Notes: a model not told the origin generated them from the sequence alone. DNA of 39,689 nucleotides from UBA8337 sp965658615 (GCA_965658615.1 CBFHSX010000011.1:1-39689); one strand, 5' to 3'; positions 8,766 to 18,167 are shown, counted from the stretch's first letter. Translations and numbers: made by a program.

Positions 8766-9725
8766 CTATTGAATTGGCGTGTCGGGTGTCAATTGCGTCT
8801 CGCGCATCAGCCGCGCCAGCTCGCCCTCGACATTTTCAATATCCGATTTGAATTTCAGCAGCACATTCAGCGTGTTTTGCACAAACTCGCTATCCAGCAC
8901 CGCCATATTCAGCAACACCACCGTGCGCGCCCAATCAATTGTCTCGCTGACAGCGGGCGGCTTTTTCAAATCCATCTGGCGCACGGCCTGCACGAAATCG
9001 ACAATATGTTTACGCAGACTGTCATCCAGCTCCGGTACGCGGGCTTGCAAAATGCTGTTCTCGCGCACCGCATCAGGAAACGGAATATAAAGATGCAGAC
9101 AGCGCCGCTTCAGCGCATCGCCGATCTCGCGTGTATTATTCGAGGTCAAGAAAACAAGCGGCGGCTTTTTGGCTTTCACCGTGCCCAATTCGGGGATTGA
9201 GATTTGATAATCCGACAGGATTTCCAGCAAAAACGCCTCAAACTCATCATCCGATTTATCGATCTCATCAATCAGCAGCACCGTGCCGTTTTCGCTTTGC
9301 AGCGCTTGCAGGAGCGGGCGGGTTTGCAGGAATTGCTCGGAGAAAAATACATCCTCAAAATCATGCAGGCGGCCCATGCTGTCATCCAGCGACGCTGCGC
9401 CCTGCATCAAATCGCCAAGCTTTTCTTTCAGCACTTGGGTGTATAATAACTGCTTGCCATATTGCCATTCATATAGCGCTTTCGATTCATCCAGCCCCTC
9501 ATAACATTGCAGGCGGATCATATCGAGGCCGAGATATTCAGCCGTTGCCTTGGCCAGTTCGGTCTTACCGACGCCGGGCGGGCCTTCAACCAGCAAGGGT
9601 TTTTCCAGCTTTTGCGCCAGAAACAGGGCCGTTGCAATTTGTGCGTCAGAAACATAGCCGAGCTTTTCATAACCGGCCATGATCGCTTCAATGGCGTCGC
9701 GCGCCGGATTGTCACTCTTTGTCAT
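8766..9725 (-). CDS. MoxR-family AAA+ ATPase
   Basis: A 319-residue AAA+ ATPase. Walker A is GPPGVGKT (48-55) and Walker B is LLIDEIDKSD. The sensor-1 region is VFLTSNNTREIG, and FPDAVRE belongs to the lid-side arginine region. The family (MoxR/CoxD) acts as a chaperone-like ATPase with VWA partners. The partner here is the CoxE-like protein immediately downstream, eight bases away. The start ATG is followed by a typical family N-terminus. An AGCATAAATGCT palindrome lies 13 bases upstream (9738-9749) and might be an operator. The mltB gene lies 82 bases upstream on the same strand, so read-through is possible. Confidence 0.9.
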   Translation of the reverse strand: MTKSDNPARDAIEAIMAGYEKLGYVSDAQIATALFLAQKLEKPLLVEGPPGVGKTELAKATAEYLGLDMIRLQCYEGLDESKALYEWQYGKQLLYTQVLKEKLGDLMQGAASLDDSMGRLHDFEDVFFSEQFLQTRPLLQALQSENGTVLLIDEIDKSDDEFEAFLLEILSDYQISIPELGTVKAKKPPLVFLTSNNTREIGDALKRRCLHLYIPFPDAVRENSILQARVPELDDSLRKHIVDFVQAVRQMDLKKPPAVSETIDWARTVVLLNMAVLDSEFVQNTLNVLLKFKSDIENVEGELARLMRETQLTPDTPIQ

Positions 9726-9806
9726 GGGCGCGAAGATAGCATAAATGCTGCTCTTGACCAGATAAATGCCGAGCCGCGCTGATGCGCCTTTTTGTCTTAT
9801 AAGGGC

Positions 9807-10991
9807 TTACCTGCCGCGCAGCACGGTCAACAGGCCGGGCGTCGCATAGCCATCGGCCACCAGACCGCGATCCTTTTGAAAACGACGCACGGCTGCAATG
9901 GTTTGACGCCCCAACACGCCGTCAATATCGCCCGTATCATAACCGGCCTTGCGCAGGGCGCGCTGCAAATCGGCAATCTCTTCCGGCTTCAGGGGGCGGT
10001 CAGCCATGGGCCAATCGCGCGAAAAAGGCGCCGCGCCGTCAAAACGCTCGCTCAAATGCGCCACGGCCAACGCATAGGCCGGCGCCGTGTTGTAGCGCAA
10101 AATCGTGCGGAAGTTTTTGGTCACTAGAAATACCGGGCCGCGCAAACCTGCCGGGGCGAATATCGACACATCGCCCAACCCATCATCAAGCTTATGCGAC
10201 AGGCCTTGAACACCGCGCGCGCGCCAATATTGGGTCGGCTTGGGCTGTTTCAGCTTGGCTTGCGAAAAATCAAAATCATCCGGCACGCGCACTTCAAAGC
10301 CCCAAATCAAACCGCGCTTCCAGCCCATGCGTTTCAGATAATAAGCGGCCGAGGCCAGCGCATCGCGCGGTTCGGTCCAAATATCTTTTATGCCATCGCC
10401 GGTGCCGTCGGCCGCATAGCCCTCAAAAGTGGTCGGGATAAATTGCGTATGCCCCATCGCCCCGGCCCAACTGCCTTTGAAATCGCCCAATTGCACATGG
10501 CCCGCTTGCAAAATATTCAGCGCTGAGAGCAATTGCTGGCGACCGAAATCGGCCCGCTTGCCGGTATAGCCCAAAGTGGCCAAAGCTTGCAGCACGTCAA
10601 AACTGCCTTTATTGCCGCCATAATTGGTCTCGACCCCCCAAATGGCGATCAGAATACCGCGCGGTACGCCGTATTTTTCTTCCAGCCCATCCAGAAAGGC
10701 GACGCGGTTTTTCAAGGCCCGGCGGCCAAGACGCAAACGATCCTCCGTCACCATATGCACCAGATAAGACCAAATCGGTTTGACATATTCGGGCTGGCGC
10801 GCCGCCAGACGCTGCACTTCTTCGTTTGGCTGCAAGCGGTCCAGCGCATCGAGATAGCGCCGGTCAATGCCGTTCTTCGCCGCCTCGGTTTTAATCTCAT
10901 CGATAAATCGCGAAAACGCCCGATTATCGGCCTGCGCCGACCCCATCATAAAAACGGCACAAAAAAGCCCTATATGAATCATTAAACGCAT
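9807..10991 (-). CDS. Lytic murein transglycosylase, MltB type
   Basis: Cleaves the MurNAc-GlcNAc bond of peptidoglycan in the periplasm, giving 1,6-anhydro products. It has 394 residues. A signal peptide (MRLMIHIGLFCAVFMMGSAQA) leads into an SLT_2 domain. WGVETNYG holds the catalytic Glu121, and GAMGHTQFIPTTF is the usual substrate-groove motif. The last 60 residues form a PG_binding_1 domain (LQRALRKAGYDTGDIDGVLG). The start is taken at 10991, where AGGGAGA sits six bases upstream; an in-frame ATG at 11009 would only add six residues before the signal peptide. No lipobox Cys follows the signal, so it should be soluble rather than a lipoprotein. It is divergent from galU. Confidence 0.9.
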   Translation of the reverse strand: MRLMIHIGLFCAVFMMGSAQADNRAFSRFIDEIKTEAAKNGIDRRYLDALDRLQPNEEVQRLAARQPEYVKPIWSYLVHMVTEDRLRLGRRALKNRVAFLDGLEEKYGVPRGILIAIWGVETNYGGNKGSFDVLQALATLGYTGKRADFGRQQLLSALNILQAGHVQLGDFKGSWAGAMGHTQFIPTTFEGYAADGTGDGIKDIWTEPRDALASAAYYLKRMGWKRGLIWGFEVRVPDDFDFSQAKLKQPKPTQYWRARGVQGLSHKLDDGLGDVSIFAPAGLRGPVFLVTKNFRTILRYNTAPAYALAVAHLSERFDGAAPFSRDWPMADRPLKPEEIADLQRALRKAGYDTGDIDGVLGRQTIAAVRRFQKDRGLVADGYATPGLLTVLRGR

Positions 10992-11090
10992 TTGGTCTCC
11001 CTGAAGCACATTGGCCGCGCGGCGCGAATTGCTTTAGACAGAACTATAGATGATTCATAAAGCCGCAAGCGCGCGAAGTGAGGAGTGAGC

Positions 11091-11978
11091 ATGGCTAATA
11101 TTGATACAGTGGTTTTTCCGGTAGCCGGTATGGGAACACGTTTTTTGCCCGCCACCAAGGCCGTGCCGAAAGAAGTTCTGCCTGTTGTCGATAAGCCGCT
11201 CATCCAATGGGCCGTCGAAGAAGCCGCAGCTGCCGGCTGCACGCGTTTTGTGTTTGTCACCTCGCCGGAAAAAGGCGCGATTATGCAGCATTTTTCTGAC
11301 GCGCCCCATTATGCCGAAATCCTTGAGGCGCGCGGCAAGACCCGCGAACTGGCCCTGCTGAAAGCCGGTCTGCCCGATAATGCCGAGATTATCGAAACCT
11401 ATCAGCCCGAGCCCTTGGGGCTGGGCCATGCCATTTGGTGCGCCCATGAGGCGACCGGCGACAAGCCTTTCGCGGTGATTTTGCCCGATGATATGGTGCA
11501 GCATCAAACCGGCTGTCTGGCGCAAATGGTCGCTGCTTATGGTAAGACGGGCGGCAATCTGGTGGCGGTTGAAAATGTACCGGCCGACCAGACGCATCGC
11601 TATGGCGTGCTGGATATTGGCGCTGAAGACGGCGCGCTGGTTGCCGTTAACGGGCTGGTCGAAAAACCCGCACCGGAGGATGCGCCCTCAACACTGGCGA
11701 TTATCGGTCGCTATATTCTCGACGGGCAAATTATGAAGACACTGGCCGATATGGTGGCCGCCAATAAAACCGGGGCCGGGGGTGAAATTCAAATCACCGA
11801 CGCCATGGCAGGGCTGATCGGCGCGCTGCCCTTGCACGGCTTCCGCTTTGACGGCACGCGCTATGATTGCGGCACACGCGACGGCTTTCTGGAGGCCAAT
11901 TTGGCTTTCGCGCTGGCCGAGGCCACAGCCAATGGCAATGATGAACTGAAAGCGCGGCTGCGCGCCCTGCTTGATTAA
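11091..11978 (+). CDS. galU: UTP--glucose-1-phosphate uridylyltransferase
   Basis: Makes UDP-glucose for lipopolysaccharide and exopolysaccharide synthesis. It has 295 residues. The nucleotide-binding signature VFPVAGMGTRFLPATKA is near the N-terminus, followed by PKEVLPVVDKP. EPLGLGHAIWCA and LPDDMV match the sugar-nucleotide and metal sites. VEKP (in GLVEKPAPEDAP) is the usual catalytic-loop Lys motif. The ATG at 11091 has AGGAG five bases upstream; an in-frame GTG at 11085 overlaps that ribosome site and is rejected. kdsD follows 40 bases downstream, also a surface-sugar gene. Confidence 0.95.
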   Translation: MANIDTVVFPVAGMGTRFLPATKAVPKEVLPVVDKPLIQWAVEEAAAAGCTRFVFVTSPEKGAIMQHFSDAPHYAEILEARGKTRELALLKAGLPDNAEIIETYQPEPLGLGHAIWCAHEATGDKPFAVILPDDMVQHQTGCLAQMVAAYGKTGGNLVAVENVPADQTHRYGVLDIGAEDGALVAVNGLVEKPAPEDAPSTLAIIGRYILDGQIMKTLADMVAANKTGAGGEIQITDAMAGLIGALPLHGFRFDGTRYDCGTRDGFLEANLAFALAEATANGNDELKARLRALLD

Positions 11979-12018
11979 ACGCCGAACTTCGCCATAATGC
12001 GCTCGATTAGGAGTTTCC

Positions 12019-12975
12019 ATGTCCCAAGACGCGCTGCAATCCGCTCAAAACACCTTGGCCGCCGAAGCGGCAGGCCTCAATCAATTGGCCGCCTCGCTGG
12101 GCGATGATTTTGTGGCCGCAGTGGACCTTTTGACCGATGCCAAGGGCCGCGTCATTGTTTCGGGCATGGGCAAATCCGGCCATATCGGCAATAAAATCAC
12201 CGCCACCATGGCTTCGACAGGTACGCCGGCGCATTTTGTCCATCCTGCCGAAGCCAGCCATGGCGATCTCGGCATGATCACACAAGATGATGTGGTGCTG
12301 GCGATGAGCTGGTCGGGCGGCACGCAAGAGCTGGCCAGCCTGCTGAATTATACGGCGCGTTTTTCCATTCCGCTGATTGCCATCACATCGAACCGCGACA
12401 GCCTATTGGGCCGCAGCGCCACGATTTGCCTCGAACTGCCGAAAGCCAAAGAAGCGTGCCCGAACGGGCTGGCCCCGACCACATCGACCACCATGCAATT
12501 GGCCTTGGGCGACGCGCTGGCGGTGGCACTTTTGGAGCGGCGCAATTTCTCGGCTTCGGATTTCAAAAATTTCCACCCGGGCGGCAAGCTGGGCGCCAGC
12601 CTGACCCATGTTAGCGATGTGATGCATAAGGGTGCCGACTTACCGCTTGCACCCAAGAGTATGAAAATGGATGAAGCGCTGGTGGTGATGACCGAGAAAG
12701 GCTTTGGCTGTCTCGGCATTACCCATGATGACGGCACGCTGGCCGGTATCGTTACGGATGGCGATTTGCGTCGCCATATGAGCCCCGCGCTTTTGAGCGA
12801 AAGCGTCGCCGACATAATGACGCAGGACCCCCAAACGATTAGTGGTGACAAATTGACGGCGGAAGCCCTAAGCTTGATGCAGGAGAAAAAGATCCAGTGT
12901 CTTTTCGTTTGTGCCGACGCCAAACCTGTTGGCCTCATTCGTGTGCTGGATCTTTTACGTATCGGAACGGCTTGA
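12019..12975 (+). CDS. kdsD: Arabinose-5-phosphate isomerase (KdsD/KpsF family)
   Basis: Interconverts ribulose-5-phosphate and arabinose-5-phosphate, the first step toward Kdo in lipid A-core synthesis. Its 318 residues are normal. The SIS domain has the phosphosugar loop SGMGKSGHIG (48-57), HPAEASHGDLG and SWSGGT. NGLAPTTSTTM is a family hallmark. FHPGGKLG begins the linker to two CBS domains (about 205-318), which may sense ligands. AGGAG precedes the ATG. It follows galU by 40 bases and precedes a TonB-dependent receptor by 31, so the three may be co-transcribed. Confidence 0.93.
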   Translation: MSQDALQSAQNTLAAEAAGLNQLAASLGDDFVAAVDLLTDAKGRVIVSGMGKSGHIGNKITATMASTGTPAHFVHPAEASHGDLGMITQDDVVLAMSWSGGTQELASLLNYTARFSIPLIAITSNRDSLLGRSATICLELPKAKEACPNGLAPTTSTTMQLALGDALAVALLERRNFSASDFKNFHPGGKLGASLTHVSDVMHKGADLPLAPKSMKMDEALVVMTEKGFGCLGITHDDGTLAGIVTDGDLRRHMSPALLSESVADIMTQDPQTISGDKLTAEALSLMQEKKIQCLFVCADAKPVGLIRVLDLLRIGTA

Positions 12976-13006
12976 TTTCATATTGGCCGTCCACAGGGAG
13001 GCCCAT

Positions 13007-15076
13007 ATGACATGTCGCGCAACAAAATCCGTGTTTCTGGCAGCAATCATGAGCAGCACAGTGCTGAGCGGCGCCTTGGCGCAGACGGCCGTTATTGACG
13101 AAGTCATTGTCACCACGGCGCGCAGCGAGACGCTCCGCATCGACAATCCGGGCAATATTGCCAGCCTCGACCCGTCCGAGACCGTCAATCTGTTTCCGGT
13201 CGAATTGCTGAATCGCGCGCCGGGTGTGCATATTCATCGCGGCAGCGGGCAAGAACATCTGACCGCTATTCGCTCGCCTGTGCTGGTCGGTGGGGCCGGC
13301 GCCGGGTCTTTCCTCTATCTCGAAGACGGCATCCCCATGCGGGCGCCGGGCTTTGCCAATGTCAATGCGCTGATGGATGCCCAGCCGCAAGACGGCGGTG
13401 CGGTTGAAATAGTGCGCGGGCCGGGCTCGGCACTTTACGGCTCCAACGCCGTGCATGGCCTGATCAATTTTATTTCCGCGCCGCTGGATAATAGTGACCG
13501 CCACGCCAGCATCGCCTATGGCTCCTATGGTCGCCACGCACTTGGCTATCAGACCGCGCAGCAGCATGGCGATTTCACCACACGCGTGACGCTGGACCTG
13601 AATGGCGACACGGAGGGCTATCGGGCTGATAGCGGCTTTGCGCAGCAAAAAGCCCGGCTCGAAACAGCTTGGCAGAACGGCGCAACCGGCTATCGTTTCT
13701 CCTTGTCGCATATGAACCTCAATCAAGAGACAGCGGGTTATGCCAGCTCTTATGAGGATGAAACCATTGTGCGCGCCAATGCCAATCCCGACGCCTATCG
13801 TGACGCCGAGGCGACGCGGGCTTATTTGCGCATGACGCGCGATTTGAACGATGGTGCCACCCTAACGCTGACACCCTATATGCGCAGCAATGAAATGGCG
13901 TTTCGCATGCACTTCCTGCCGGGCTCGGCCGATACACCAGTTGAAGAGAACAATCATAATTCAATCGGCTTGCAAACCGCCTATGCGAGCCGCGCCGGTA
14001 GCGCCAATTATGTCGCCGGTATCGATATTGAGCTGACCAGTGGCGAGCTGACCGAAGTGCAATCGGGGCCGGATAAATATGCCTTTGGGAGCACAACCTC
14101 CATCGATTATGCGCAAGGCACGCACTACGACTATGAGGTCGATGCACAACTTATCGCGCCCTATCTGCATGCGGTTTGGGGCCTTGGTGAGAACACCGAA
14201 CTGACAACCGGCGTGCGGCTTGAAATCACCGAGTATGACTACACCAACAATACCGATAGCGGCACGCAGGGTAAATTATTCCGCCCAAACAACCGTTCGG
14301 ATGAGTTCACCGACCTGTCTCCAAAAATCGGCTTGGTGCATGAGCTGGCCGAAAACCGCCGCATTTTCGTCAATCTTGCACGCGCGGCCCGTGCCCCGCA
14401 AACCACGGATTTATATCGCCTGCGGGATAAAAACAAGGATGGCGCCGTTCCCGAGCTTGAAGATATCGACTCCGAAACTCTCGACAGCCTTGAGGTCGGC
14501 TATCGCGCGGTTTATCCGGGGGCCTCTTATGAGCTGACGGCCTTTGTCATGCAAAAGGAAAATTATCACTTTCGCGACGGCAATGATTATTATGAGGTTG
14601 ACGGCGAGACGGACCATACGGGCGTTGAACTGGAGATGAATTGGACCTTACGTCCGGATTTGGACCTAACCACCAGTCTCACCTATGCCCGGCATGAATA
14701 TGCATTTTCGCGGTCCCTTGCTTTCGGTAATACTGTGGAAGCCATCACCGATGGTGACACAATTGACGGTGCGCCGGAGACATTGGCCAATACGACACTG
14801 AGCTATAAAGTTTCCGAACGCCTCAATGCGGCGCTGAATTGGGAGCATGTCGGCAGCTATTTCATGGATGCGTCAAATTCATCGGAATATAACGGCCATG
14901 ATATTTTCGCCCTCGACGTCAATTACGATCTCGAAGGCGATATGGCGCTGAGCCTGCGTGTTGATAATCTCTTGGATGAAGAATACGCCAAACGGGCCGA
15001 TAAATGGTTCGGCAATGAGCGCTACTTCCCGGGCGAAGGCCGGCGCCTCATGCTACGCCTGAAGAAGGATTATTAA
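13007..15076 (+). CDS. TonB-dependent outer-membrane receptor, substrate unknown
   Basis: A 689-residue outer-membrane receptor. The signal peptide ends near SGALAQ. A TonB-box-like DEVIVT is followed by the plug domain (about 45-155), with IRSPVLVGGAG, LYLEDGIPM and VEIVRGPGSALYGSNAVHG as typical plug motifs. The remainder is a beta barrel ending in LRVDNLLDEEYAKRAD and the final aromatic residue Tyr. AGGGAGG lies five bases before the chosen ATG; an upstream in-frame start at 12911 would overlap kdsD and has no signal peptide. No riboswitch or clear Fur site precedes it. It lies in the kdsD transcription unit, so the ligand could be anything from a siderophore to a sugar or peptide. Its stop overlaps msrA by four bases. 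Confidence 0.88.
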   Translation: MTCRATKSVFLAAIMSSTVLSGALAQTAVIDEVIVTTARSETLRIDNPGNIASLDPSETVNLFPVELLNRAPGVHIHRGSGQEHLTAIRSPVLVGGAGAGSFLYLEDGIPMRAPGFANVNALMDAQPQDGGAVEIVRGPGSALYGSNAVHGLINFISAPLDNSDRHASIAYGSYGRHALGYQTAQQHGDFTTRVTLDLNGDTEGYRADSGFAQQKARLETAWQNGATGYRFSLSHMNLNQETAGYASSYEDETIVRANANPDAYRDAEATRAYLRMTRDLNDGATLTLTPYMRSNEMAFRMHFLPGSADTPVEENNHNSIGLQTAYASRAGSANYVAGIDIELTSGELTEVQSGPDKYAFGSTTSIDYAQGTHYDYEVDAQLIAPYLHAVWGLGENTELTTGVRLEITEYDYTNNTDSGTQGKLFRPNNRSDEFTDLSPKIGLVHELAENRRIFVNLARAARAPQTTDLYRLRDKNKDGAVPELEDIDSETLDSLEVGYRAVYPGASYELTAFVMQKENYHFRDGNDYYEVDGETDHTGVELEMNWTLRPDLDLTTSLTYARHEYAFSRSLAFGNTVEAITDGDTIDGAPETLANTTLSYKVSERLNAALNWEHVGSYFMDASNSSEYNGHDIFALDVNYDLEGDMALSLRVDNLLDEEYAKRADKWFGNERYFPGEGRRLMLRLKKDY

Positions 15077-15720
15077 GCCTCAAGGCCGATCGGGCAACTA
15101 ACGCCCGTGCCGCCCATGCCGCAATAGCCGTTCGGGTTTTTGCCGAGATATTGCTGATGATAATCCTCGGCATAATAAAAGGCCGGTGCATTGATAATCT
15201 CAGTGGTGATGTCGCCATAACCCGCTGCACCCAGCTTTTGCTGATACATATCTCGGCTGGCTTCGGCGGCAGCCTTTTGCGCCGCATCTAAGCAATAAAT
15301 TCCTGAACGATATTGCGTCCCGACATCATTGCCCTGCCGCATGCCTTGCGTCGGGTCATGGTTCTCCCAAAAAATTTGCAGGATGCTATCCAGCGAAATC
15401 ACCGCCGGGTCAAAGATGATTTGCACCACCTCATTATGACCGGTCTGACCGCTGCACACTTCTTCATAGCTGGGGTTCGGTGTAAAACCGGCGGCGTAAC
15501 CGACTTGTGTCGAATACACGCCCTCAGCCTGCCAAAACTTGCGCTCAGCCCCCCAAAAGCAACCCATACCGACAATCAGACTTTGCATATTATCGGGCCA
15601 AGGCGCGACCATTGGCGTGCCCAACACGAAATGTTTTTGCGGCACCGGCATGTGCATATCGCGGCCGGGCAAGGCGGCGTCTTTTTGCACCATTTCGGTT
15701 TTTCGACTTAGTCCAAACAT
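15073..15720 (-). CDS. msrA: Peptide-methionine (S)-S-oxide reductase
   Basis: Reduces methionine-S-sulfoxide in proteins and as free amino acid. It has 215 residues, the longer E. coli-like form. GCFWGAE carries the catalytic Cys54. Cys200 and Cys209 at the C-terminus (GYCGMGGTGVSCP) are the two recycling cysteines of the thioredoxin-dependent type. GYAAGFTPNPSYEEVCSG and FWENHDPTQ are conserved family stretches. AGGAG precedes the ATG by six bases and includes the stop codon of the MlaF-like gene, so it probably belongs to the same transcript. The stop overlaps that of the convergent TonB receptor. Confidence 0.95.
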   Translation of the reverse strand: MFGLSRKTEMVQKDAALPGRDMHMPVPQKHFVLGTPMVAPWPDNMQSLIVGMGCFWGAERKFWQAEGVYSTQVGYAAGFTPNPSYEEVCSGQTGHNEVVQIIFDPAVISLDSILQIFWENHDPTQGMRQGNDVGTQYRSGIYCLDAAQKAAAEASRDMYQQKLGAAGYGDITTEIINAPAFYYAEDYHQQYLGKNPNGYCGMGGTGVSCPIGLEA

Positions 15721-15729
15721 ATGCGTCTC

Positions 15730-16491
15730 CTAAGCTGCCGATGTCAGGGTTGAGATTGGCCCGTCGCGGCTACCCGCCAGAATTTGCCGCAGCCAGACAT
15801 TCTCGTCCGTCTCGGCCTGCTTGGCCTCGCCATGCCAGCGCAATTCGCCCTCATGCAGCACGGCAATCTCGTCATAGGCTTCGGTAATACCGACCATATT
15901 GCCGGTGACGGAAATCACACAAGCGCCGCTTTCGCGCGCCAAAGCGGAAATCATACCGTCAACCCGCGCCGACAGTATCGGGTCAAGCCCGGCCGTCGGA
16001 TTGTCGAGCAGCAGAATATCCGGCTTGGTGGCAATGGCGCGGGCAAAGCCGACGCGCTTTTGCATGCCGCCCGACAGATCGGCCGGAAATAAATCAGCAT
16101 TGGCAATGGGCAAGCCGACACGCGGCAGCAAAGCCTCGGCTTCGGCGCGGGCGGCGTCACGCTCCATGCCGTCAGCGATCAAACGAAAGGCGATGTTTTC
16201 CCACACCGGCAGGCTGTCAAACAGCGCATTTTGTTGAAACAACATTCCGATACGGCGGTTCAGCTCGGGCGCGCGCTCACCGCTTACACCAACCGCCGCG
16301 CCATCGATTAAAATGCGCCCGCTGCGCGGCGCATAAAGCCCGACCAGACATTTCAAAAGCACTGATTTACCAGCCGCGGTCGGGCCGATAAGGGCCAAGG
16401 AGCGCCCCGGTGCCAGCGACAGGCTAACCCCTTTCAGCGCTTCAATCGCGCCGAAACCCTTGCTGACATTTTCAATGACCAGACGGCCCAT
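15730..16491 (-). CDS. MlaF-like ABC ATPase with degenerate catalytic residues
   Basis: 253 residues, closest to the MlaF/Ttg2A ATPases of Mla-type lipid transport. Walker A GPTAAGKS (36-43), Q-loop LFQQN (84-88), signature LSGGMQ (139-144) and D-loop AGLDP (167-171) are intact. Walker B reads LLLDNP: the catalytic Glu is Asn164. The H-loop reads SVTGNM where THDM is expected, so His is Gly197 and Asp is Asn198. Nucleotide binding seems possible but hydrolysis unlikely. No MlaE permease or MlaD protein is adjacent. It sits 10 bases after btuD and 9 before msrA in the B12 operon. The ATG at 16491 follows GAGGA; an upstream in-frame start at 16536 overlaps btuD. Confidence 0.8.
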   Translation of the reverse strand: MGRLVIENVSKGFGAIEALKGVSLSLAPGRSLALIGPTAAGKSVLLKCLVGLYAPRSGRILIDGAAVGVSGERAPELNRRIGMLFQQNALFDSLPVWENIAFRLIADGMERDAARAEAEALLPRVGLPIANADLFPADLSGGMQKRVGFARAIATKPDILLLDNPTAGLDPILSARVDGMISALARESGACVISVTGNMVGITEAYDEIAVLHEGELRWHGEAKQAETDENVWLRQILAGSRDGPISTLTSAA

Positions 16492-16501
16492 AGCTTTTTC
16501 C

Positions 16502-17239
16502 TCAATGCCGTTGCGGCAAAATATAATCCGCGCCATTCGCCGCGACTTGGGTGAACTCTACCCCGAAGATAGGCTTTAGCGTGGCGGGCGTAAAGAGCTG
16601 AGACGGCGCCCCCTGAGCGATAATACTGCCCTTATCCATCAGCACGACATGGTCGCAATAATGCTGCGCCAAATTGAGGTCGTGCACCACCAGCCCGACC
16701 GCTTTGCCGCTATTGGCGGCTTGGCGCAAAAGCTGCATCACCGCCTCGGCCCCGGCCGCATCAAGCGATTGCACCGGCTCGTCGAGCAACAGCACAGGCG
16801 CATCACCCACCATCAGGCGCGCCAAATGCACACGCGCCGCCTCGCCGCCTGACAGCGTGTCAATCGGGCGGTCGGCAAATTCCATAGCCCCGCAAAGCGC
16901 AAGCGCCGCCGCCACCTGCCCGTCATCGCGCCGCCCATGCGGCATAAGCCCCAATGCCACCACATCGCGGCACAAAAGCGGCCATGCAATATTTTGAAAT
17001 TGCGGCAAATAAGCCAGCGCACGGGCGCGGGCTTTGGGGTCGGCAAAATCGACACCATCAAGCGACACACACCCGCTATCGGGGTGTTGCAAGCCCGCCG
17101 CGACGCGCATCAGACTGGTTTTACCGGCCCCGTTCGGCCCCACCAAGGCGACAATTTTACCGACCTCAAAGCGGCATGAATTATCACGCAACACGGTTTG
17201 ACCGTTAAAGCCGTGACGGATGTTTGCCAACTCAAGCAT
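16502..17239 (-). CDS. btuD: Cobalamin/iron-chelate ABC transporter ATPase (BtuD/FecE type)
   Basis: 245-residue ATPase that would energise a FecCD-family permease. All catalytic motifs are present: Walker A GPNGAGKT, signature LSGGEAAR, Walker B LLLDEP, D-loop SLDAA and H-loop VVHDLN. It overlaps the end of the BtuF-like gene by eight bases, which sets the start at the ATG at 17239; a longer open frame upstream is only a shadow of that gene. The partner permease is probably the BtuC-type gene at 20307-21302, on the other side of btuB. B12 specificity is inferred from the riboswitch-controlled btuB in the same unit. Confidence 0.85.
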   Translation of the reverse strand: MLELANIRHGFNGQTVLRDNSCRFEVGKIVALVGPNGAGKTSLMRVAAGLQHPDSGCVSLDGVDFADPKARARALAYLPQFQNIAWPLLCRDVVALGLMPHGRRDDGQVAAALALCGAMEFADRPIDTLSGGEAARVHLARLMVGDAPVLLLDEPVQSLDAAGAEAVMQLLRQAANSGKAVGLVVHDLNLAQHYCDHVVLMDKGSIIAQGAPSQLFTPATLKPIFGVEFTQVAANGADYILPQRH

Positions 17240-18149
17240 AGGCCACCCATCCACCGCCCTGATCGGTTGGCGCAAAATGCTGCGGGTGCAGAATTTGCCC
17301 GACAATCTCGGCAGATTGCAAGAGCCGCGGCCCGGGACGGTTGAAAAAATGATTGCCATTGACCAGATAGACCTGCCCGTCACGCACGGCGCGTAAAGCC
17401 TTGTAGGCCGGCACATCAACCAACGCCGCCATTTCAACGCGGGCGCGGTCAATATCGAAACCGCACGGGCCGACCAATATGACATCCGGGTCGGCGGCGG
17501 CGATATCATCCCAACTGACCGTCGGCGAATGCACGCCCTCGCGCCCCAACACGACATCGCCACCGGCGGCGTCAATCGTCGCCGGCATCCAATTGCCGGC
17601 TCCCATAAGCGGCGCGGTCCATTCCATGAAAAACACTTTTTTGCGCGTTAAGTCGGCTGTCATGGCGCGCAGCGCGGCAAACCCCGTATCCATCTCGGCG
17701 ACCAATGCGGTGCCCGCATCAGCCACGTTAAGAGCTTTTGCGACATTTTCAATATCCGTCGCGACATCGCTCAGCCGCATCGGCTCCAACGAGACCAGTT
17801 GCGGTGCCGCTTGCAGACCAACCCAATCGCGCAAAGCCTGCGCCACCTCACCAAGACTGACAGCGCATAATTCGCATTGCGATTGGGTGATGACAAAATC
17901 CGGCGCGAGACCGCGTATCGCCTCAGCGTCGAGCTTATAGACCGACACACCATCCTCAACCAGTGCCCGTACATCGCGGTCAATCGTCGCCGCATCGGCG
18001 AGCGGGTTCATTTTCGGTCGGGTCAACACCGGTAGGTGCGAAAGCCCCGCCGGCCAGTCGCATTCATGCGACCGACCGACAAGACTATCTGCCAACCCCA
18101 AGGCCGCGACAATCTCAGTGGCACTGGGCAAAAGGGAAACAATTCTCAT
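17232..18149 (-). CDS. BtuF-like cobalamin-binding protein without signal peptide
   Basis: 305 residues of the periplasmic-binding-protein-like fold used for B12 and iron chelates. It starts directly with MRIVSLLPSATEIVAALG, the first strand of the domain, with no signal peptide. CDWP, ITQSQCELCAVS and VILVGPCGFD are typical of the cobalamin-binding subgroup. Related signal-less proteins occur widely next to cobalamin genes, and their location and role are not settled. It lies 18 bases after btuB and overlaps btuD, so it is in the riboswitch-controlled unit. The exported partner of the permease may instead be the protein at 21337-22224. Confidence 0.82.
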   Translation of the reverse strand: MRIVSLLPSATEIVAALGLADSLVGRSHECDWPAGLSHLPVLTRPKMNPLADAATIDRDVRALVEDGVSVYKLDAEAIRGLAPDFVITQSQCELCAVSLGEVAQALRDWVGLQAAPQLVSLEPMRLSDVATDIENVAKALNVADAGTALVAEMDTGFAALRAMTADLTRKKVFFMEWTAPLMGAGNWMPATIDAAGGDVVLGREGVHSPTVSWDDIAAADPDVILVGPCGFDIDRARVEMAALVDVPAYKALRAVRDGQVYLVNGNHFFNRPGPRLLQSAEIVGQILHPQHFAPTDQGGGWVAYA

Positions 18150-18167
18150 AGGGTGCCTTTTAGCATA

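Noticed and set aside
9738..9749. AGCATAAATGCT palindrome upstream of moxR as a proven operator
   Set aside because: Twelve bases of perfect palindrome are easily met by chance, and no promoter could be placed around it; mentioned only in the gene entry.
16492..17575. Longer btuD reading frame starting at 17575
   Set aside because: Its first 112 residues overlap the BtuF-like gene in another frame and are not protein-like; the ABC domain starts at the ATG at 17239.
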